Positions 1 to 7,768 are shown, counted from the first letter of the stretch. The stretch is 8,869 nt of DNA from JBDHZU01 sp039812085 (GCA_039812085.1 JBDHZU010000081.1:1-8869); one strand, 5' to 3'. Notes: a model not told the origin generated them from the letters alone. Program-made: numbers and translations.

Positions 1-57
1 GTCGATAACTGCGTTGCCAAGGGTCGTTGAGTCTCAGCCCAAGATCGCAGAACTCAC

Positions 58-3000
58 TTAGATGAAGGTGAGCGCAGCAGCGGCAAGGACGAACACGGCA
101 ATTCCCACGCCGCGTTGGATCCAGTTCATCTGCCAACCCGGTCCTGGCTGTACCAGTTGGGTGATGACGCCGAGAATCGCGTACGGGATTGCCAGACCAA
201 CGAGCAGCCACGCCAGTGCATTCTGTGGGTTGGTGACGTTGTGCAGCACGGCATAGGCGATGGCCGATCCGATGATGAGCAGCAGAGCCAAACGCAAGTA
301 ACCGGTGGGAATGTATGGCCGCAGTCGAGAACTCTTGGGCAACCATTCCGGGAACACCGCGAGCAGCAAAGGCACCAGGAACAGCGCCACGCCTACCCAT
401 AGCTGCCAGCAGTTGCCAACAAAAGCCACGGCGATGAATCCAAACAGTGCCGTTCGCACCAGCATGGAGACGATCCGCTGAATGTCGTTAGGGGCATCGT
501 CACGTGAAGTAGTGAGCCGGTTCGCGTTGGCAAATGCACGCGATACCAACGCACGAGCGATCATCACCGCAGCCGCCGCTACCCCGAACAAAGCAGCATC
601 CGAGACGATGGGCAGATCCAGTCCAGACAAGGTCGACCAGCTAGAGACGGTGGCATAACCGAGCAGACCGGCAGTAGCCGCCACGATCACGACATCGCCT
701 ACGCGGTCGAACACCGGACCGAAGCCAAGCTCGTCACTGTCTTCCCGCCGTAATGACCGCGTTGCCAATGCCAAGACAGGCACAAGAACCCACAGTGCGG
801 CGATTCCCAGCAAGATGCGGATTGACGATGGAGCGATAATTCCACCCATCACCGTCGTGGTCACCGCGAAGCCGATAAATGCCAACAAGCCGACGCTGGC
901 ATCCAAGATCCCGAGCACGGCAATAGCGAAGACGAAACCCAAGGCCGGTGGCACCGCATTGCCGTGGTTGAGCACGGCGGCAGCAATTCCTGCGCCAAGT
1001 GCACCAACTGGCAAGACGATCCAGATCGATCCCAGCAGGCTACGAAGCCAGCCACCGTCACGCACGATCTCATCGAGCAGTGGCGATGCCTTACGGACAG
1101 ATGACGGCATCACGCCAGCGAGCCATGAGAACAGGCCACCCACTAACGGAATACGGCTCTTGCCGGACTCTTCGTCATCGCCTGACTCATCGTCAGTGAT
1201 GACCTCAAGGTCTTCGGCTGGGGCAAATCCACGATGTGGGTTGTTCACTGATGGACGGTCTGCCCAGGAAGTGGAGGCAGGCTTTTCCGGTACTTCTGCC
1301 AGTGCCGAAGTCGTTGCCCCGACGGTCACCGGTTCACTGACATCTACAGGGACGAAGGTTGATTCCGGCAGTGCACCGGAAACAGCGAGTTCCTCATCAT
1401 CACGTTCGCCTGCTTCCAAAATGCGACCAGCCAGGACAGACAAGAAAGCAAAGGCAACGACGCCGACGATGGCCATACCAACGGGATTAGCCGCAGGCCC
1501 AAAGAGGCGGTAGCCGGTATCAACGGCGGAAGGAGCAGCCAAGACTCCGAAGGTGGCGACAGAACCCGAGGAAGTCGATGATCCGCTGGAACTTCCGGCA
1601 GCCGAAGCAGCACTCGATCCTGTGCCGATGAATCGGCCCTGGTCATCGACCCCGAAGGGGATTGCCTGGCTGACTGGGATTCCATTCTTATCCAGACCAT
1701 CAGCGATGAGCTGGTGTTCTCCGGCGGGCAGCTTGACCGGGATAGTCAGCGTGGTGGACAGAGTGCCGTCGTTGCTGACACTGGCTTGACCCACCTGTAC
1801 GGGATCTGAGTGGGCTTCTACCGTCACGTCGGAGCCGGGAAGTAGTCCACTGCCAGAGACAGTGATCTTGGCTCCATTGATCGGGGTGCCGACCGCACTG
1901 GCAAACCCGAGCGCAAGCGGGCCTTCTGTTCCCGAAATCGTCGATCCAGACGAGTAGGTGCTGGATCCGGAACGAGATGACGAACTGCTGCTGCCCGAAC
2001 TACTAGAGGACGAGCTGCCTGAGTTGTAGTCGTAGTAGGAGCTACCGCTGCCATAGCTGTAGCCAGACGAACCGGAGTCACTTCCGCCTGAGTAGGAGTA
2101 GCTATTGCCGTAGTCGTATCCGTAATCATCTGACCCGGAGGAAGACCCCGAGGATCCAGATGATCCTGATCCCGAAGAACCACCTGACGACGACCCACCA
2201 GAACCGCCCGAGTTCGACTCAGGCTTATTGACGGTGATGGTTTGCGAGGTGCTGTTCTTGAGGCCGTACTTGTCGGTGACAGTCAGCGTGATCTTCTTCT
2301 TGCCGGCCTTCTTGAACTTGTGTGAGTCGGCCATCTTGTTGGAGGTGGCCTCGCCGTTGAAGTCCCACTTGTAGCTGACGATTCCGTTGTCCGCATCCGT
2401 GGAGGGGCTGCCATCAACGAATACCTTCAAACCATCGGTCGTGGCATTGAACTTCGCCACGGGAGGTTTGTTCGCGACCACATCCACCTCGGCAGTGGAG
2501 GAGTCCTTCTCTCCGGTGGCGTCGGTGACCGTGAGCTTGATGTTCACCTTGCCGGCATTCGTGAACGTGAACGTTGCCGTGTCGCCGTTCTGCTCAACAC
2601 CGTTGGCTTTCCAGGTGTACTTAGTGACGGGGCAGTCAACCGTTGAGCCGGTTGATGCCGCCCCGTACACCTTGAATGTTTGGCCGGTGAATACCGAGTT
2701 AGGGACACCCTTAACGACGGCAGCCAGGGTCGATTCCGGGGAGGACGGGGCCGCGAACGGCAGCGTCGGCGTGACATCAGATGCAGGCGCGTCATCCGCA
2801 GGAGCGATCACTAAGTCGTAGGTCTTGCCTGCGCTGAAGTAATTCTTTGAGAACGAGTTGATCGCGATGCCAGCACCAGCTTTGACATCGACCGGGCTAC
2901 CCACCGCTTCCCACGGATTCGGATCGCTTTGACTGGTTTCTCGTGCCCAGAAGGACAGGGTGGTGTCACTGCCCGATTCCACAATCCCGTTGAGGATCGC

Positions 3001-3183
3001 ATTGGTCTTGGAACCGTCACTGGTCACGCACGTTGGGTTCTGCAGGATGGTGGTCAGATCATCGGCAGCAGCGGCGGCAGAAAAAACAGCGGGCAGAGCA
3101 GAAACCACCGAAAAAACGGCAAGACAAATCACTGTCAGGAGGGCTGTGAGACGCCCTCGACCGGGGATTTGTCGAGAAGGCAC
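58..3183 (-). CDS. Exported PKD-domain protein with a polytopic C-terminal membrane domain, function unknown
   Basis: The protein has 1041 residues and starts at GTG; no earlier or nearby alternative start is in frame. Residues 1-40 form a signal peptide: basic start, a hydrophobic core at about 12-35, then an Ala-rich cleavage site before Asp-Asp 41-42. Residues 41-145 look like a beta-rich extracellular region. Two PKD domains follow at about 156-236 and 238-319; the second has the typical YKWDFNG strand and both end in LTVTD. A Ser/Gly/Tyr linker (322-415) leads to an Ig/IPT-like domain (about 420-515), a Ser-rich neck (521-541), and a first membrane helix at about 566-588. An acidic, presumably cytoplasmic loop (589-705) then precedes about 11 further hydrophobic segments up to the C-terminus. 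PKD domains usually mediate binding at the cell surface. The polytopic part resembles no transporter or enzyme family I recognise. It lies 123 bases downstream of clpX, probably as its own unit. Gene call certain; role unknown. Confidence 0.9.
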   Translation of the reverse strand: MPSRQIPGRGRLTALLTVICLAVFSVVSALPAVFSAAAAADDLTTILQNPTCVTSDGSKTNAILNGIVESGSDTTLSFWARETSQSDPNPWEAVGSPVDVKAGAGIAINSFSKNYFSAGKTYDLVIAPADDAPASDVTPTLPFAAPSSPESTLAAVVKGVPNSVFTGQTFKVYGAASTGSTVDCPVTKYTWKANGVEQNGDTATFTFTNAGKVNIKLTVTDATGEKDSSTAEVDVVANKPPVAKFNATTDGLKVFVDGSPSTDADNGIVSYKWDFNGEATSNKMADSHKFKKAGKKKITLTVTDKYGLKNSTSQTITVNKPESNSGGSGGSSSGGSSGSGSSGSSGSSSGSDDYGYDYGNSYSYSGGSDSGSSGYSYGSGSSYYDYNSGSSSSSSSGSSSSSSRSGSSTYSSGSTISGTEGPLALGFASAVGTPINGAKITVSGSGLLPGSDVTVEAHSDPVQVGQASVSNDGTLSTTLTIPVKLPAGEHQLIADGLDKNGIPVSQAIPFGVDDQGRFIGTGSSAASAAGSSSGSSTSSGSVATFGVLAAPSAVDTGYRLFGPAANPVGMAIVGVVAFAFLSVLAGRILEAGERDDEELAVSGALPESTFVPVDVSEPVTVGATTSALAEVPEKPASTSWADRPSVNNPHRGFAPAEDLEVITDDESGDDEESGKSRIPLVGGLFSWLAGVMPSSVRKASPLLDEIVRDGGWLRSLLGSIWIVLPVGALGAGIAAAVLNHGNAVPPALGFVFAIAVLGILDASVGLLAFIGFAVTTTVMGGIIAPSSIRILLGIAALWVLVPVLALATRSLRREDSDELGFGPVFDRVGDVVIVAATAGLLGYATVSSWSTLSGLDLPIVSDAALFGVAAAAVMIARALVSRAFANANRLTTSRDDAPNDIQRIVSMLVRTALFGFIAVAFVGNCWQLWVGVALFLVPLLLAVFPEWLPKSSRLRPYIPTGYLRLALLLIIGSAIAYAVLHNVTNPQNALAWLLVGLAIPYAILGVITQLVQPGPGWQMNWIQRGVGIAVFVLAAAALTFI
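1939..2220 (-). repeat. Ser/Gly/Tyr low-complexity linker of the PKD protein
   Basis: This stretch encodes residues 322-415 of the PKD protein. The composition is almost only Ser and Gly, with a central Tyr/Asp-rich part at about 353-386 (patterns such as YGYDYGNSYSYS) and a run of seven Ser near 389-395. It links the two PKD domains to the Ig-like domain outside the membrane. The likely role is a flexible spacer. The regular tyrosines make it unlike a plain Gly-Ser linker. Confidence 0.85.
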
Positions 3184-3188
3184 ACCCT

Positions 3189-3194
3189 AGTATC
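3189..3194 (-). promoter_or_regulatory. Possible -10 element for a leaderless PKD-protein mRNA
   Basis: GATACT on the minus strand matches TATAAT at four of six positions. It ends five bases before the GTG start, so transcription would begin at or next to the start codon. No Shine-Dalgarno sequence at proper spacing precedes this GTG; the AGGG nearby is only one base away from it. I see no convincing -35 at 16-18 bases; a TTGGCA lies about 29 bases upstream, too far to pair with it. Leaderless mRNAs are common in actinobacteria. Confidence 0.3.
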
Positions 3195-3245
3195 AGCTAG
3201 AAATCTGGTTTTTGCGAGCGAGTTGCCAATCGACACCCACCTGAA

Positions 3246-3300
3246 TTACTGCCGGTACACGAATGTGTGTTGCTCACCCTTGAACAAGGGCACGCAGTAA
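3246..3300 (-). terminator. Nested inverted repeat after clpX, possible terminator or structured RNA
   Basis: A perfect 7-base inverted repeat (TTACTGC at 3246-3252, GCAGTAA at 3294-3300) encloses two smaller hairpins: CCCTT-GAAC-AAGGG at 3277-3290 and ACAC-GAAT-GTGT at 3257-3268. Together they can fold as a three-way junction. It begins six bases after the clpX stop codon, so a 3'-end role is plausible. No T-run follows in the clpX direction, so it would not be a classical intrinsic terminator. Confidence 0.4.
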
Positions 3301-3306
3301 GTGCCT

Positions 3307-4584
3307 TTAGGCCGACTTTTCGCCCCGGTCAGGCCGCTTCGCGCTACGGCGAACCAGCGTCGGATTGACGTTGTCGTTCACCACTTCTGCGGTGATGACG
3401 ACCTTTGCGACGTCCTTGCGGCTCGGCACGTCGTACATGACGTTGAGCAGAACCTCTTCCAGGATCGCCCGCAAACCGCGTGCGCCAGTTCCTCGCAGCA
3501 ATGCCTGATCAGCGATGGCATCGAGAGCGTCTTGCTTGAACTCCAGTTCCACGCCATCTAGTTCAAACAACCGCTGGTACTGCTTGGTCAGGGCATTGCG
3601 CGGCTCGGTCAGCACCTGCACGAGGGCATCACGGTCCAGTGCTGTCACAGAGGTGAACACCGGCAGACGTCCGATGAACTCGGGGATCAGCCCAAACTTC
3701 AGCAGGTCTTCCGGCATCACCTTGCTAAAGATGTCTCCCGGATTGGTATCGACCTCGTCGGCATCCTCGGCGGTGAAGCCCAGGGTCTTCTTGCCGATGC
3801 GCTGTTCGATGATGTTGTCGAGTCCAGCAAATGCACCGCCAACAATAAACAGAACGTTGGTGGTATCGATCTGGATGAACTCTTGGTGGGGATGCTTGCG
3901 GCCACCCTGCGGTGGAACGGACGCCGTGGTTCCTTCCAGGATCTTCAGCAGCGCCTGTTGGACACCCTCACCAGAGACGTCCCGCGTGATCGATGGGTTC
4001 TCGCTCTTACGAGCAACCTTGTCGATCTCATCGATGTAGATGATTCCGGTTTCTGCCTTCTTCACGTCGTAATCAGCAGCCTGAATCAGCTTGAGCAGGA
4101 TGTTCTCGACATCTTCACCGACGTATCCGGCCTCAGTGAGGGCAGTGGCATCGGCGATCGCGATCGGAACGTTGATCATGCGGGCCAAGGTCTGTGCCAA
4201 CAGCGTCTTGCCCGAACCCGTCGGACCAAGCAACAAAATATTGGACTTGGCGAGCTCGATCTTGTCGTCCCGAGTGCGCTCGGCTTGACCGGCTTGAACT
4301 CGCTTGTAGTGGTTGTAGACCGCGACGCTCATGGACTTCTTGGCGAAGTCTTGACCGATGACGTACTTACTGAGGAACTCGTAGATTTCCTTGGGCTTCG
4401 GAAGTTCTTCTAGCTGAATATCCGATGCCTCGGTGAGCTCTTCTTCGATGATCTCGTTGCAGAGTTCGATGCACTCATCGCAGATGTAGACACCAGGACC
4501 CGCAATGAGTTTCTTGACCTGCTTCTGGCTCTTTCCGCAGAAAGAGCACTTGAGGAGGTCTCCCCCATCACCGATGCGTGCCAC
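3307..4584 (-). CDS. clpX: ATP-dependent Clp protease ATP-binding subunit ClpX
   Basis: ClpX is the hexameric AAA+ unfoldase that recognises substrates in the cytoplasm, unfolds them with ATP and threads them into ClpP. At 425 residues it is full length. The N-terminal zinc-binding domain has Cys13, Cys16, Cys35 and Cys38. Walker A is GPTGSGKT (120-127), the pore loop GYVGED (153-158), Walker B IIYIDE (181-186), and the RKH loop residues are 229-231. The arginine finger is in GLIPEFIGR (Arg306) and sensor II in GARG (367-370). The ClpP-contacting tripeptide is LGF (268-270) in place of the E. coli IGF, as I recall for mycobacterial ClpX. The start is GTG, with the strong ribosome site AGGGGA six to seven bases upstream. 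A 141-base gap separates it from clpP2, so it may have its own promoter; I cannot place one with confidence. Confidence 0.98.
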   Translation of the reverse strand: MARIGDGGDLLKCSFCGKSQKQVKKLIAGPGVYICDECIELCNEIIEEELTEASDIQLEELPKPKEIYEFLSKYVIGQDFAKKSMSVAVYNHYKRVQAGQAERTRDDKIELAKSNILLLGPTGSGKTLLAQTLARMINVPIAIADATALTEAGYVGEDVENILLKLIQAADYDVKKAETGIIYIDEIDKVARKSENPSITRDVSGEGVQQALLKILEGTTASVPPQGGRKHPHQEFIQIDTTNVLFIVGGAFAGLDNIIEQRIGKKTLGFTAEDADEVDTNPGDIFSKVMPEDLLKFGLIPEFIGRLPVFTSVTALDRDALVQVLTEPRNALTKQYQRLFELDGVELEFKQDALDAIADQALLRGTGARGLRAILEEVLLNVMYDVPSRKDVAKVVITAEVVNDNVNPTLVRRSAKRPDRGEKSA

Positions 4585-4725
4585 TAGATGTCCCCTTATG
4601 GATCGTGCGTCTTAGCTACGACGGTACCTGACGTTTGCTCGTTCAGCCGGCTGCTCACCGTGGCGACTAGCCCGTTTTCCCACGAAGTCGCATGGAGTTT
4701 GTCCGCTGTTTGACGAGCAGTCCGC

Positions 4726-5367
4726 TTACTTGGCCAGCTTGCGCGACTCGATCACCTGATCGACGATGCCGTATTCCTTGGCCGCATCGGCAGTCAGAAT
4801 CTTGTCTCGTTCGATGTCCTTCTTGATGAGGTCCAAGTCCCGACCAGTGTGGTCGGCCAGGATCGACTCCATCTCTGTGCGCATACGCAGGATCTCGTTA
4901 GCTTGGATCTCGATGTCGGAACCCTGTCCACCACCCTCGGAATATGGCTGGTGAATGAGTACTCGTGCATGCGGCAACGCATGACGCTTACCGGGTGCAC
5001 CTGCAGCCAACAACACGGCTGCAGCCGATGCGGCTTGCCCCAAGCACACCGTCTGCACGGCTGGCTTGACGAACTGCATCGTGTCGTAGATCGCGGTCAT
5101 CGCGGTATATGAGCCACCGGGAGAGTTGATGTAGATGGAGATGTCGCGCTCGGGATCTAGCGACTCCAAGCACAGCAACTGCGCCATCACGTCATCTGCG
5201 GAGGCATCGTCGATCTGGACACCGAGGAAGATGATGCGTTCTTCGAACAGCTTCGTGTACGGGTTATGGATGCGCTCGCCATTGGCCGAACGCTCCCGGA
5301 ACTCCGGGAGGACGTAACGGCTGGACGGCATCAACGACGAATCGGTGGAACCAATAATCGAGCTCAT
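4726..5367 (-). CDS. clpP2: ATP-dependent Clp protease proteolytic subunit ClpP2
   Basis: This is a serine peptidase (family S14) that forms a barrel-shaped tetradecamer; in actinobacteria the active particle is a mixed ClpP1-ClpP2 complex. The 213-residue product carries the full triad: Ser114 in GQAASAAA, His139 in LIHQPY, and Asp188 in IERDKI. The spacing between these matches E. coli ClpP (Ser97, His122, Asp171) exactly. The N-terminus is about 14-17 residues longer than that of classical ClpP, typical of actinobacterial ClpP2, where a propeptide is removed. The ATG overlaps the clpP1 stop codon as ATGA, which implies translational coupling and near equal synthesis. A purine-rich stretch inside the end of clpP1 (AGGAAAGGG) may serve as the ribosome site. 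clpX lies downstream. Confidence 0.97.
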   Translation of the reverse strand: MSSIIGSTDSSLMPSSRYVLPEFRERSANGERIHNPYTKLFEERIIFLGVQIDDASADDVMAQLLCLESLDPERDISIYINSPGGSYTAMTAIYDTMQFVKPAVQTVCLGQAASAAAVLLAAGAPGKRHALPHARVLIHQPYSEGGGQGSDIEIQANEILRMRTEMESILADHTGRDLDLIKKDIERDKILTADAAKEYGIVDQVIESRKLAK

Positions 5368-5981
5368 GCCGTGCCGCCCTTTCCTGCCACGTCGGCCGCA
5401 CTGCGCACCACGTGGTCGATGAATCCGTATTCAAGTGCTTCGTCAGCGGAGAACCAACGGTCACGATCGGAATCAGATTCGATCTGATCCAGCGACTGAC
5501 CGGTCTGCTCAGAGATGAGTTGGGCAAGCTGCTTCTTGATGTAGAGCATTTGTTCGGCCTGGATCTTGATGTCCGATGCCGTTCCACCGAGGCCACCAGA
5601 TGGCTGGTGCATCATGATCCGCGCGTGTGGCAAGGCGTATCGCTTACCCGGTTCGCCGGAGCTGAGGAGGAACTGGCCCATTGATGCCGCCAAGCCCATC
5701 GCGACAGTTGCGACGTCGTTGGTGACGTACTGCATCGTGTCGTAGATAGCCATACCCGCAGAGACCGAACCACCTGGGGAGTTGATGTACAGGTAGATGT
5801 CGCTTTCCGGGTCCTCGGCAGCGAGCAAAAGAATCTGCGCGCAGATGAGGTTCGCGTTGGTGTCTTCCACAGCGGAACCAAGGAAGATGATGCGTTCCTT
5901 GAGGAGACGCTGGTAGACGGAATCGTCGTGGCCAACAGCGGGGCCTTGGGCCCGGGGCTCGACGTTGTGATCAATGGTCAC
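5364..5981 (-). CDS. clpP1: ATP-dependent Clp protease proteolytic subunit ClpP1
   Basis: This is the first of two tandem ClpP paralogues and forms the partner ring of ClpP2. The 205-residue protein has Ser100 in GLAASMGQ, His125 in MMHQPSGG and Asp174 in SDRDRWFSA, an intact triad with E. coli spacing. The MMHQP...G segment and the INSPGG strand (67-71) are family signatures. The start is GTG with a perfect AGGAGG ribosome site ten bases upstream, a slightly long spacing. It lies 129 bases downstream of tig and overlaps clpP2 by four bases. I assign ClpP1 rather than ClpP2 from gene order and the closer similarity to classical ClpP. Confidence 0.97.
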   Translation of the reverse strand: MTIDHNVEPRAQGPAVGHDDSVYQRLLKERIIFLGSAVEDTNANLICAQILLLAAEDPESDIYLYINSPGGSVSAGMAIYDTMQYVTNDVATVAMGLAASMGQFLLSSGEPGKRYALPHARIMMHQPSGGLGGTASDIKIQAEQMLYIKKQLAQLISEQTGQSLDQIESDSDRDRWFSADEALEYGFIDHVVRSAADVAGKGGTA

Positions 5982-6025
5982 GTTGACGGATCCTCCTGCG
6001 TGCGCGGTATGCGGTGCGTTCGATG

Positions 6026-6054
6026 ACCCTAACGTGATTCGACCGCTGGACAGT
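6026..6054 (-). promoter_or_regulatory. Weak candidate promoter for clpP1-clpP2
   Basis: On the minus strand TAGGGT (6026-6031) fits the TANNNT pattern of actinobacterial -10 boxes. About 16-17 bases upstream is CTGTCC/ACTGTC, only a poor -35 match. Transcription from here would give a leader of roughly 37 bases containing the AGGAGG site. A regulated clp promoter (for example ClgR-controlled) would be expected here, but I could not match a ClgR operator. Confidence 0.28.
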
Positions 6055-6110
6055 CCCTTGCACGGCGCATGTTCGCCACCAGACGAAACTGCAGCCCCAC
6101 GAGCAGGCAG

Positions 6111-7532
6111 CTACTTGTCAGCAGATTCCGCATCGGCAGCGTCATCGGCGATCTCTTGCGCCTCTTCGACGACCTCAGCTTCTGCAACTGCTTCGTCGAC
6201 TTCCTCAGCCAATTCATCGACGTCGGTATCCAACTCATCAGCGATCTGTTCAGCCTGCGCCTCGGTGGGTTCGTCTAAACGAGACAGGTTCACTTCGTTG
6301 CCGGACGCATCGGTCACAGTGGCGTTCTGCAGTACGTATGCCAGGGCCTTTCCACGGCGAACGTCAGCGACAGCCATATTGACCTGGTTGTTCTGGACCA
6401 ACAGTTCGGCGAACTGATCCGGCCCCATGCCGTAGCGAGGGGCTTGCTGGACCAACCACTGAGTGAGTTCAGCTTGCCCAACAGATAGTTCCTGGTCATC
6501 GGCAATGCGATCCAGCAGGAACTGGGTGCGGATGGATCGCTCGGTGTCCGTGCGGACCTCTTCTCGATGGGAATCGTCAGCGTGTCCGTGACCGTCGCTG
6601 AAGTGTTCCTCCACTTGTGCTTCGAGCAGGTTCTCCGGGACGGGGATCTCGACGGTTTCCAGTAGCTGTTCTAAGCACTTCTCGCGGGCTTGCATACCTT
6701 GTTCGACCAGCTTCATCCGCTCGACACGAGTACGCAGGTCCTCCTTCAACTCATCCAGGGTGTCGAACTCGCTAGCGAGCTGGGCGAATTCGTCATCAGC
6801 ATCAGGCAGCGATCGCTCGCGAACACCATTAACAGTGACCGTCAGCGTGATCTCCTTACCTGCCAGTTCGCCTTCTTCTGGAGTGAAGGTGAACGTTCCC
6901 GACTCACCTTCCGACAAGCCTTCGATGGCCTCGTCGGCACCGTTAACCATTCCGTTGCTGCCAACTTCGTAGCTCAGCGCCTTGGCGCTGTAGTCCTCAA
7001 GTGACTCACCGTCGAGCACACCCTCGACATCAATGACCACAAGGTCGCCGGAGGTAGCCGCGCGCTCCACCGGAGTCGCCGTACCGAACCGCTTGCGCAG
7101 TTCATCAAGCTGCTCTTCTACATCCGCGTCAGAGGCTTCGTTGTCATCCACGCTGACTGAAAGGTTGGAGTACTCCGGCAGATCAAATTCGGGACGCACA
7201 TCGACCGCAGCGGTGAACACGAAGTTCTCGCCGTCGTTAAGTTCGGTGAGTTCCACCTCGGGCTGACCAACGACCGTCACATCGTTGTCCGCAAGAGCCT
7301 GCTCGTAGGCACTCGGCAGGGCATCGTTGACGGCTTCTTCCAACACCACACCACGACCGAATCTCTGATCGATCACTCGAGCTGGGGCCTTGCCTGGACG
7401 GAAGCCAGGAATGTTGACCTGTTGTGCGATCCGCTTGTAGGCGGCATCGATACTTTCCGAAATGTCGTCAAACGGGACGTCAACGGTGAGCTTGACGCGG
7501 GTATCGGACAGCTTCTCAACAGTGCTCTTCAA
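6111..7532 (-). CDS. tig: Trigger factor, ribosome-associated chaperone and prolyl isomerase
   Basis: Trigger factor binds ribosomal protein L23 at the exit tunnel, shields nascent chains and has peptidyl-prolyl isomerase activity. The 473 residues show the full family layout. The ribosome-binding domain (1-115) carries the signature GFRPGKAP (43-50). The FKBP-type isomerase domain covers about 155-240, and the helical chaperone domain about 245-415, with the DDEFAQLASEF motif at 246-256. An acidic tail (420-473, mostly Glu, Asp and Ala) is typical of actinobacteria. A small His-rich loop lies at 311-322 (SDGHGHADDSH). The start is TTG, supported by AAGGA six bases upstream and by the N-terminal MKSTVEKL, the usual start of this family. 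tRNA-Pro sits 59 bases upstream on the same strand with no terminator visible between them. Confidence 0.97.
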   Translation of the reverse strand: MKSTVEKLSDTRVKLTVDVPFDDISESIDAAYKRIAQQVNIPGFRPGKAPARVIDQRFGRGVVLEEAVNDALPSAYEQALADNDVTVVGQPEVELTELNDGENFVFTAAVDVRPEFDLPEYSNLSVSVDDNEASDADVEEQLDELRKRFGTATPVERAATSGDLVVIDVEGVLDGESLEDYSAKALSYEVGSNGMVNGADEAIEGLSEGESGTFTFTPEEGELAGKEITLTVTVNGVRERSLPDADDEFAQLASEFDTLDELKEDLRTRVERMKLVEQGMQAREKCLEQLLETVEIPVPENLLEAQVEEHFSDGHGHADDSHREEVRTDTERSIRTQFLLDRIADDQELSVGQAELTQWLVQQAPRYGMGPDQFAELLVQNNQVNMAVADVRRGKALAYVLQNATVTDASGNEVNLSRLDEPTEAQAEQIADELDTDVDELAEEVDEAVAEAEVVEEAQEIADDAADAESADK

Positions 7533-7591
7533 CGTGATTCCTTGCGTAACTTCGGTGATTGCCGGATGGACAGTGGAAACGAAATAAAGAG

Positions 7592-7664
7592 TCGGGGCGG
7601 GGAGACTCGAACTCCCGATCTCCTGCTCCCAAAGCAGGCGCGCTAGCCACTACGCTACGCCCCG
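7592..7664 (-). tRNA. tRNA-Pro (anticodon TGG)
   Basis: The 73-base sequence folds fully. A 7-bp acceptor stem (CGGGGCG with CGCCCCG) is followed by a D arm (GCGT/GCGC), anticodon stem CCTGC/GCAGG with loop TTTGGGA and anticodon TGG, variable loop AGATC, and T arm GGGAG-TTCGAGT-CTCCC. The discriminator base is A. CCA is not encoded. The tRNA reads proline CCA codons and, through wobble at U34, probably other CCN codons. Confidence 0.97.
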
Positions 7665-7681
7665 CGCAGACAGCGACATCC

Positions 7682-7712
7682 AGTGTAGGCGGTCGCCGGT
7701 TCTTAGTGTCAC
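7682..7712 (-). promoter_or_regulatory. Candidate promoter of tRNA-Pro, perhaps reading into tig
   Basis: On the minus strand a -35-like GTGACA (7707-7712) and a -10 TACACT (7682-7687) are separated by 19 bases, slightly longer than ideal. The start site would fall near 7675, leaving a leader of about ten bases before the tRNA. Both hexamers match the vegetative consensus well (five and four of six positions). No better promoter is seen for tig in the 59 bases between the tRNA and tig. Confidence 0.45.
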
Positions 7713-7727
7713 CCGCGTTCTCATGCC

Positions 7728-7768
7728 ACAGGGTGTGGTTCGCAGTTTGCCTACGGACCACACCCTGT
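7728..7768. terminator. Strong hairpin between the SCO2322-like gene and tRNA-Pro
   Basis: Arms 7728-7742 and 7754-7768 pair over 15 bp (core CAGGGTGTGG/CCACACCCTG) with an 11-base loop. It begins 15 bases after the stop codon of the SCO2322-like gene and would end that mRNA. The only T-run (TTTT, 7768-7771) and a stabilising G.U pair favour the plus direction, while the minus copy has one A-C mismatch. It is probably bidirectional. Confidence 0.65.

Noticed and set aside
28..56. TGAGT/ACTCA pair after the PKD gene stop as a terminator
   Set aside because: The stem is only five base pairs with a loop of about 19 bases and no T-run; too weak to support.
815..1513. Long plus-strand open frame of 232 codons
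   Set aside because: It lies fully opposite the PKD protein gene, has Ser/Pro/Thr-rich low-complexity content typical of an antisense shadow, and has no convincing ribosome site.
2387..2821. Plus-strand open frame of 144 codons
   Set aside because: It is antisense to the two PKD domains, which are clearly the coding frame.
3515..4413. Two overlapping plus-strand open frames opposite clpX
   Set aside because: clpX is unambiguous on the other strand, and these frames show no recognisable domain.
4644..4653. Palindrome CAGCCGGCTG between clpP2 and clpX
   Set aside because: At ten bases, with no extension or second copy, it is within chance for this base composition.
4701..4726. Direct repeat GTCCGCT as part of a repeat array
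   Set aside because: There are only two short copies and no regular spacing beyond them; not a CRISPR or other array.
6064..6077. GGCG-N6-CGCC inverted repeat ahead of clpP1 as a ClgR operator
   Set aside because: The spacing and sequence do not match the ClgR consensus as I remember it (CGC and GCG half-sites five bases apart).
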